Assembly (NCBI RefSeq): GCF_001949145.1 | Contig: NW_019091379.1 | Span: 192,367 to 256,366 of the forward strand | Direction: 5' to 3' | DNA length: 64,000 nt | Origin: Acanthaster planci | Taxonomy: Eukaryota > Echinodermata > Asteroidea > Valvatida > Acanthasteridae | In this document: piece after piece, positions 57,015 to 64,000 of the stretch | How positions within the stretch are numbered: the stretch's first letter is position 1 | Layout of the letters: each line of letters opens with the position of its first letter | Position numbers and translations under genes: made by a program | Notes under the pieces: generated by a model | What the model was told of the DNA's origin: nothing | Database searches by the model: none | Seen by the model: only the letters and a program-made list of their open reading frames with translations

Positions 57015-60000
57015 ACAAAAGTATTCCACAAGACAGCTGATAGTGTGACTGAAAATATCCAACCTGCAGTAAAGCAATCACGTTTATTTTTCTGCCTACA
57101 AAAAATTTATTTGTCAATTTCTAGTCTGCTTATGAACAAGTACCACTTCAGTTGATAAAATACACAATTACACAACTGTCTACCTTACAGACATGCAAAT
57201 TGAAGTCATTATTACAAGGTCATTCCCCCTCCATTGTTGACCATCCCTTCACCTCATAAATCCGTGGAAATAAAAGTCAAATTATTTCAACTTTCAATGT
57301 GAAGCTACTTTTACAAATTTATGCAACATAAAGACAATGAATTTTATTGTACGCCTTTGAGATAAAATGATTCATGTGTTTAAATATCAAGTAAAACATA
57401 TCAGCACAATATATGTGTGGTATATTCAATGTAACAGTTGTCACGGTTATGTTTATCTTCAAAGTTTAACGCTGCAAGTGTACAGTAAATCATACCAGGG
57501 GTGAGATTTCTCCGCTTTTTAGATTTCAGCTTTTTTGGTTTTGGATTTCAGCTTTTTTCCTCACTGGTAGTGTACAAAAGTAGAGGAGATTTTCACAGTT
57601 CAGCTTTTTTATGCCTTTTTGCAGCTGCTTTCGGCTATTTTTATCATTGGTCAATCTCGCCCCTGTCGTACATAATCTTGACATTCAACAGTTTCTGTGT
57701 CATGTAAATCTTTCACTAACAAATGAAAATTTTGAAAAGCATTTCATCCTGAAATAAAACATCCAATACTTTATAGACATAGGTATATTTATGTTACGTA
57801 GTACAAAAACTACTCCAGACGTATCTGTTTAAATATTTAAAATACACTTCAACTGTGAAACACAAAATGAGTGGAAGGAAGCTCCTTTTGGATACTTGTA
57901 TACTAGTACATGTAGTTGGAAAAATTGAGGAGCCAATATGGCGATGAAACACACAAGTTTTGTGAAAGTGCACCAGACCTTAAATATCTTTGCAGGAAAA
58001 TATTTCATCAATCCTTCCGCACCTACTCTACAAAATTAATTCAGTGCAAAGCTTGCACTGGCTGAGTGTTAGTTGATGCAATATGCACAGTTTCTTTTTG
58101 ATTCCTTTACAAATACATTAGGTAAAACCTACAGCTTAAGCATTTTCCAAAAGTGCAGGTACCAGCCTACCAGGAGACACAAATTGTAACGTACATTTTT
58201 TTAATCCAATCATGCAAATCCAACTATTAGCCTCTGGGTGTCTTGCTGCAAGACACCTTTGGACAATAAATATTAGAACTAACGAGATTCTTGCTTACAG
58301 GAAATCGGTGGTGGGTGAAGCGTTTATATACAAGGGGCACAAATGAAACAAATGATAAAGAAACTCATGTCAGTTCCTTGAAAGAGTTTCCAAACAAAAA
58401 CAATTTTTTTTTTCAGTAATTCCGAGTCATGGAAATCTCATTCACTTTTACCAAAATCAACAGTGTTTTCTGAAAACATGTATGGTGCAATTACATTTTG
58501 GGAAGATTTTTAAAATTCAGAAATTATTGATAAAACTTTTAATTTCAATGACAAATTTAGTGTAACCATTCTCCAAGCAAAATGACTTGTAACATTCTCC
58601 AATGATTAAAATGTCAGGCTGGTTTCATTTGTATGACTAAACATCTATTGGTAAGTTCAGTTGGTAAGAAAATTCAGCAACTTCTCAATTTCCTTCCTGC
58701 TATTTTTGTACATGTACTTGCAATAATTTTATATAATTCTTTTACTGATGAAAAGTCTACTTTCCTTTTTACATTTTGTTCGAGAAGTCCCTTCACCATC
58801 ATTTATTATTAAACACTAAGTACCATACAATGAAAGCAACGGAACAAATCCTGAGTAATATTTCTATTTTAGGTTGTTTGCTGAGTGAGTATAGATGGAG
58901 AGGCAGGTTGGGTGAATGAGAGCACTCATTGTCTAAAACAACTCAGCTCAGCTCAAAGCTTGGGCTTTGCCATTTGTCCTGGAGCCCTGATGGAGTTTAG
59001 GGCTTCGTCAGGGGTCTCCCATTTTCTGGGCTTCACTGCTGGCAGTGCTGGCCATATGCTGAGTGTGCATAAAAATCCTGCATGTTTGATCCATTGGCAT
59101 CAACTTTCAGTGTGCAAACGCAAACCAAATGTTGGCGAAATGTCACAAGCACTACTTTAATTATCCTATGGCAGGGTTTTGTCCTACATCAAGCCGATAT
59201 GCCCAATGTGGGGGGGGGCCTATTTGGAGTTTACAGAAAACAACAGAAACGTAATCGAGGTTTAAGAAACACCCAGGGCTTCCTCAAAGGACCCTAAACT
59301 TTCTGTCTGGAACATGAACACTAGACAGCTAATGCATTAGATTCCACTTATACAAATAATACAATGTGATGATATTTTAAACAAAACGAAAAACGATTTG
59401 TGTGTGTGTTACTTTTAAAGCTGAAACTATTGAGCTCTCTCAAACTCTCATCTCCATGAAACATATCTCAAAATATCTGATTAAAAAACAATTTGTCAAA
59501 GTTATCAAAAACCCAAACAAAAACAGGTTCAAAAGCCGAGTACACGAGTGTTGAAACTGACAAGAAATGTTGGTAATTGTGTTGTTCATATTTAAGAGCT
59601 GCTTTAAGCAAGGGACATGAAAACACAGAAACGGTGTCCACAACGGATGGAGAAACCCATCATGGAGTGGCTGCATGCGATCTGCGGCTGATTTCTATCC
59701 AGAGGGTACAAGTGTAGAGTACTCCAGGCCGTGCAGCTGAGATAAGCAAACTGATTAACTTTGACATTTTGTGTTTTGCCAGCATGATAGTACATGTACA
59801 GGTGCACTGATGTTCCCAAACAATCGTGGACGTTAAACAAAAGAATTAATGACCGTCCACGATTCCCGATACGTCCACGATTGCCAAACGTGTACAAAAC
59901 ATATTAGGGGCCTTCCAAAAAAAAGGTTAAGGTATGCACAAAAGGACAATAGGAACGTCCACATTTGTGTGTGCGCAATATGCACAACATCACACAATCA

Positions 60001-60638
60001 GTTGACAGGTGAAGTGTACGACAGAGCTCGGGGTATCGCATATGCATTCACTATTCTCTTTCACATCGTTACCAATTTTTCTAACCATAACTGATTACAC
60101 AATAGTATTGTGCATTTGAGTCTTTGCCTAGCAGTGCGTTCTTGGAACTGTGAAAAAGTGTGTCATGCACTGAGTGAAAGATTCACCGACTAAGCAACGT
60201 GCAGGCATTTCGACCAAATGTCAGTAACCCAAACCAGGGTGAAGATGGGCCAAAATGGTCACGTGATAATCATGTGACAAAAATAAAATGTGAGTTTACA
60301 TAGAACAGTGGGAATGGCAATTTCTGAGGCTGGAACGCGACAAAAAGGAACGGGTGACATTCTGTAGCATCTAAATAAACATGGGCTTGTAGAATTCCGA
60401 TTGGGCTTGTCAAATCTGCAGTGCTGGCCCAGTGGCCTATACAGGGAAAATGCGCGACAAAAAACAGAAGCCATGACTTCAAAATACATGCATTTTCTGA
60501 GATGCTCGTGAATAGCATTATTGGGGCACTGGGGCTGGTATAATTGAAAAGCATGTCTTGTTACCACCAGGAGAGGGAACCAGGCTGGGGGGATGTTGGA
60601 AGCTCCGCCCATCAAGGTTGCTTCTCCTCCCCGTCTAG
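57015..60638. other. Spacer between NTAQ1 and the Arkadia-like gene
   Basis: No gene recognised in 3.6 kb. It includes a short perfect hairpin GGTGTCTTGCTGCAAGACACC-like at about 58237 and an inverted repeat with CAATCGTGGACG (59820) and CGTCCACGATTG (59872). The 3' untranslated region of the minus-strand RING gene should lie at the right end. Confidence 0.4.
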
Positions 60639-63099
60639 TCATGTGGCATCCTTGGGCATCTTGGTCTCGATATCGACACGGCAAATTGGACAGCGCTTGT
60701 TGGTACTCAGCCACTGGTCCACGCACTCAACATGGAACAGATGCATGCAAGGCAGGCGGCTACAAATGCATAAGAACAAAAAAGGTGTTCCCAATCAATC
60801 AGGCATGCATGACAGTGTCCCTGATTTTATAGTGTCCCCCTCTTCAAATGTGATGGGCTCTGCTTTGAACCCCATTTAATCCTCGGGTAAAGACCTATGG
60901 ACACTGATTTGAGGTCCACTGAACTGCAAGCCAGAACAACTTGTGACTGCCTGGGATTTCAACACAGCAGCAAGTCCGATCAGGTTTCACAGGAATGGGA
61001 CCTGAATGCTTTACTCAAGGTTGCGAGGTTGGACCAAGTGTGTTGTTGATGTTGAGGCATAGTCTTGCTGAGGTCGGGGTTCCTAGCATGTCACGTAAAA
61101 AAATTCCCTGAGTTTTCCCTCAATGAATTTTCTTAAGCAAAACAACAGTGATGGTTTGCTTTATTGGTCTGAGATGAATAAACTTATGCTTAACCCATCT
61201 AAATGCAAGACCATGCAATTCTTCCACCTGAGTACGCTTGTGGTTTTTTTCACAAGCCTTCAGGGGGCATACACTGAGTATACGGTGTTAAAATACATGT
61301 CGGGCAGGGCAAAACTCTGAGATTAATACGCAATTTTATTTTGGAAAAAGTGCACCTAGCCTGCCATCTTTGATAATTGGCAATAATTTACTTGATGTCG
61401 CAACGGTGTTTGGATTCAGAATAACCTGAAATGGGGCGCTCTAGTTCAGGAAATGGTTGCTTAAAGTAGTAGACACCTTCATATTCTTAGTGGTCTCAAC
61501 AAATTTGGAGTTCCTAGGAAAGATCTTTTGACAATTTTTATTACTTACGTTTGTCTAGGTTTAGAATATGCTACCCCTGTGTGGCATTCTGATCTTACTG
61601 CAAATCAAACATTGTGAATTGAAAGTATATTTATTCCCATAAATGAAACAAACTCAAGCCATTTCAACTCACCGCACATCTTCGTCCTCTTCAAAGTAAG
61701 ACAGGCAGATGGTGCATTTCTCTTCATCGTTATCGTTATTTGGAGGCTTCTTACATTCCGCCTCTGATTTGGCTCCATTTTGGGCATCCTCTGATGAACT
61801 TTCGGCCTCGCCAGGGGAGCTCTCTGCAGCAGAACGCTTTCGCTGTTGGAGAAATGGCAACGCAATGAAACCAGAACTATCACAATGTCCTAAAAAGTCA
61901 GCAGCAAGTCAACTAGTCTCAAGCCAAGTCGCAATCTAATCCAACGGACAGCGACGAAGGCATCCTTAATTACCTTGTGATACTTGTGGGGAAAGGTGTT
62001 TCTCTCGATGGTCATACGACTAGCTCCACGGTTGACTTGACCCATCCGCTCACTCAACTGCACCAATTCCTTAGAAAAGAAAAAAGAATATAGAATAACT
62101 CTTAATGGAAACACCGATGGGTTAAAATTTAAAGGAAATCTGACTTGACTTTTATCCAAACTGCAGAATCGTTCCCAAAACTGCCATTACTTCAACAAAA
62201 TTATGCAATTTACCACAAATCAGTGATTTTGAAATTTGCAATGCCAGTTGAAGTGGAAAGTTAAATCCTCATTTTTAGCTTCGCAGTGCATCATTTCTTC
62301 CTAACTTTTAATCTGCGTACAGTTCCGCTCCAATTGCTGGGACAATTCACTAACGATTCCGACCCTCCCTCTTTGAGACCTGTTGGAAAGCTTTTCTTCA
62401 AATGGATCTCGGTGGAATGAATGATCAGGCGTCAGTAATGAACCGTGTACCTTACCTCATACATGGGGCCGCGCATTCCCATCCTGCGCATGAGCGGCAC
62501 ACGGTAGGCACGGTAGAATGGGTGAGCTGTCAGGGGTGGCAAATCAGCCATGCCGGGCTGTGGACAAAATGGAAAGTTGACTTTGGTCAACTGCTGAACT
62601 TCCCCGGTAATCCGCATTGATTAGGATAGGACCACAGCTACAGAACTTGGCTGGTCTTTGGCAGAATTCCCCCTCCCCTCCCAAATGCCAGACAACCATT
62701 CACTGTGTCATGACATTTCTAAGTGTAGCTAGCAATTTGGCAATTTAAAAAAAAAGGGTCATTCGAGAGTAAAACATGCATGGGAGTCGATGTATGGGCG
62801 CACTGATAGGGCAGACACTTTGCGCATGTACTGCTGTTCCTTAATGACCTTGGACCCACTTTTTTTCTGGGCATGCACTCTTGGAATGCCAAGGAAGCTT
62901 GTTCATACTGACAAATGTAAACTCACATAGCTGCCATAGAAGGCTGGGTGGATGCCGGCGGTGTTCCGCTGCTGGGGTGGTGGTGGTGGTGGGGCCGTGT
63001 GATGGTAATGGTGAAGGTGATGATGTAGGTGGCGATGTTGGGGGGAGAAACCACTGTCCAGGAAGGGAGGCGGTACGGCCATGGGCTCACTACCATCAC
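60639..63099 (-). CDS. RNF111: Arkadia (RNF111)-type RING-H2 E3 ubiquitin ligase, 3' part
   Basis: Five C-terminal coding exons in transcript order: 63099-62937, 62557-62456, 62069-61974, 61842-61673 and 60759-60639. All are GT-AG with matching phases and encode the last 216 residues; upstream exons lie beyond the window. In order: a His- and Pro-rich stretch (HHHLHHYHH, then PPPPPPQQ), a [16 protein letters not shown] segment, the NRG motif (GQVNRGAS) and TIER motif ([14 protein letters not shown]) known in Arkadia-family proteins, an acidic linker, and a complete RING-H2 domain ([21 protein letters not shown], split by the last intron, then [22 protein letters not shown]). Arkadia is a nuclear ligase that promotes degradation of SnoN/Ski and amplifies TGF-beta/Nodal signalling; RNF165 is the alternative vertebrate relative. 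The protein ends KMPKDAT. Confidence 0.92.
61118..61614 (+). mobile_element. LINE reverse transcriptase fragments in Arkadia-like intron
   Basis: On + (antisense to the host gene), 61123-61215 reads [20 protein letters not shown], a standard RT palm/thumb segment. At 61471-61614 the sequence reads [20 protein letters not shown] and then [16 protein letters not shown], a standard thumb/C-terminal segment of non-LTR ORF2. The part between them is mostly deleted. It lies inside the intron that splits the RING domain. Confidence 0.8.
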
Positions 63100-64000
63100 T
63101 GTCAGGATAAAGAAGAGGAAAGTATCGTCACAGACCCAAATTGGATGTAATAAGTCAAAATATTGAGGACTTAAAGTAACGCTTATTAGACTGAGATATA
63201 TTATGATCAACCAGACACAAACCGATCCAAGATGTTTCAGTGTTTGGATTTGACTTGATCGTTCAACCATAGCAGCCAAAAGCTTAATTGCAGTCAAACT
63301 ACACTAACAACATCAAAAGACTTTCACATACTTAAAAAAGAGAAAAGACATTATAATGGCATTAACTGTAAAAGAGCTGGAGGGGGGGTGGAATCCATTC
63401 CCCCCCCCCTTGACTTTTTTGCGATATCACCACAAGTTCCTTAGGGAAATCCACCCGCCCTTCGACTGTGAGATGAACCAAAATAACCAAGCACTTTGAG
63501 GGTTAGGAAAAAAAGGTTAATACATGACAAGTGGTAAGTTAGGTGTATTTGAGACAACATTGACTTTGACTAGAGTTCCATCTAAAATTGGGAAAACATA
63601 AAAATCTTACTCGAGTGAAGTGTGGCGAGAGAAACAGCCACCACTTAAGTCTCTATCTCTATGCATTCCCTCAACAACATTGGTCTGCAACCCTGCACAA
63701 GAGCTCATTACAGCAAGTTGATACAATGCGAATGTTATTAAACCAAAAGCCTGAGTGCCCTTCTGCCTCACACCACCAAACCAGCGACAGGTGCGTACTT
63801 TATGAACATTTGTCCTTTAGGTCTGATGCTTCAAAGTTTTTCAATAGTTTCACTCTCCAGTAAATGGAAATTGAAATTCCACTTAAAACACAAAAATGAG
63901 GCTGATGGTCAATTCAAAATTGAATCTTTGCCTTTTATAAAATGTGAAGAATCTCCAGAGCGTATGGCATCTTTATTTTTCTGTACTCAAAGTCTCAAGG
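63100..64000. other. Right edge: probable intron of the Arkadia-like gene
   Basis: The exon at 62937-63099 begins with an acceptor and phase-2 codon, so the gene continues upstream to the right. No further exon is recognised to the window end. A G-run and C-run lie near 63383-63410. Confidence 0.5.

Noticed and set aside
1-64000. CRISPR arrays, operons or bacterial mobile systems
   Set aside because: All supported genes are intron-containing metazoan genes; the tandem repeats seen are minisatellites or transposon parts, not spacer arrays.

Overview
This is eukaryotic (metazoan) nuclear DNA. The coding genes are split into short exons with GT-AG introns, one has a TATA box, and single-exon rhodopsin-type GPCRs form a local cluster. 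Most of the sequence is AT-rich intron and intergenic DNA full of small inverted-repeat transposons, retroelement fragments and the palindromic word TACATGTA. The DIRS-type retroelement, the lineage-expanded GPCRs and the single Arkadia-like RING ligase suggest an invertebrate deuterostome, most likely an echinoderm. No species can be proven from the sequence.

Left part (1-24 kb). A 1 kb element with inverted satellite-like ends (1090-2060) is followed by the four-exon LYSMD1/2-like LysM gene on + (3179-11703). Its 5.4 kb first intron carries a decayed DIRS-like retroelement on the opposite strand (5480-7990). From 11.7 to 23.9 kb I find no convincing protein-coding gene. The stretch holds several foldback elements and one promoter-like cluster of RFX, E2F, CCAAT and TATA motifs ending in a splice donor near 17.0 kb.

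Middle (24-38 kb). A tandem cluster of related class A GPCRs lies on +: one pseudogene (24844-25811), one intact 335-residue gene (27739-28746), two relics (29035-29521 and 31571-31685) and one copy intact except for a single-base frameshift (33027-34041). CRE palindromes and a shared block of about 90 bp recur in the flanking DNA.

Right part (38-64 kb). A complete cytosolic NAD-dependent glycerol-3-phosphate dehydrogenase gene (GPD1-like, eight coding exons, minus, 50870-38028) stands head to head with a complete N-terminal glutamine amidohydrolase gene (NTAQ1/WDYHV1-like, six exons, plus, 51177-55628). Their start codons are separated by 306 bp, so a shared bidirectional promoter is likely. 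GPD1 exon 5 lies in a 1.4-1.5 kb tandem duplication whose junction is a single N; this looks more like two haplotypes joined by the assembler than a true exon duplication. The last 3.4 kb hold the 3' end of an Arkadia (RNF111)-type RING-H2 ubiquitin ligase gene on minus, with its NRG and TIER motifs. The rest of that gene lies beyond the right edge.

The genes do not form one pathway. GPD1 works in glycerol-phosphate metabolism, NTAQ1 in the N-degron pathway and Arkadia in TGF-beta signalling; the GPCRs are orphan receptors. I found no clear novel multi-gene system. The most interesting leads are an overlapping upstream ORF with a hydrophobic segment in GPD1 exon 1, a family of very small TTAA-flanked palindromes, a hAT-type element with target-site duplication, splice donors made from the TACATGTA repeat, and the duplicated GPD1 exon.
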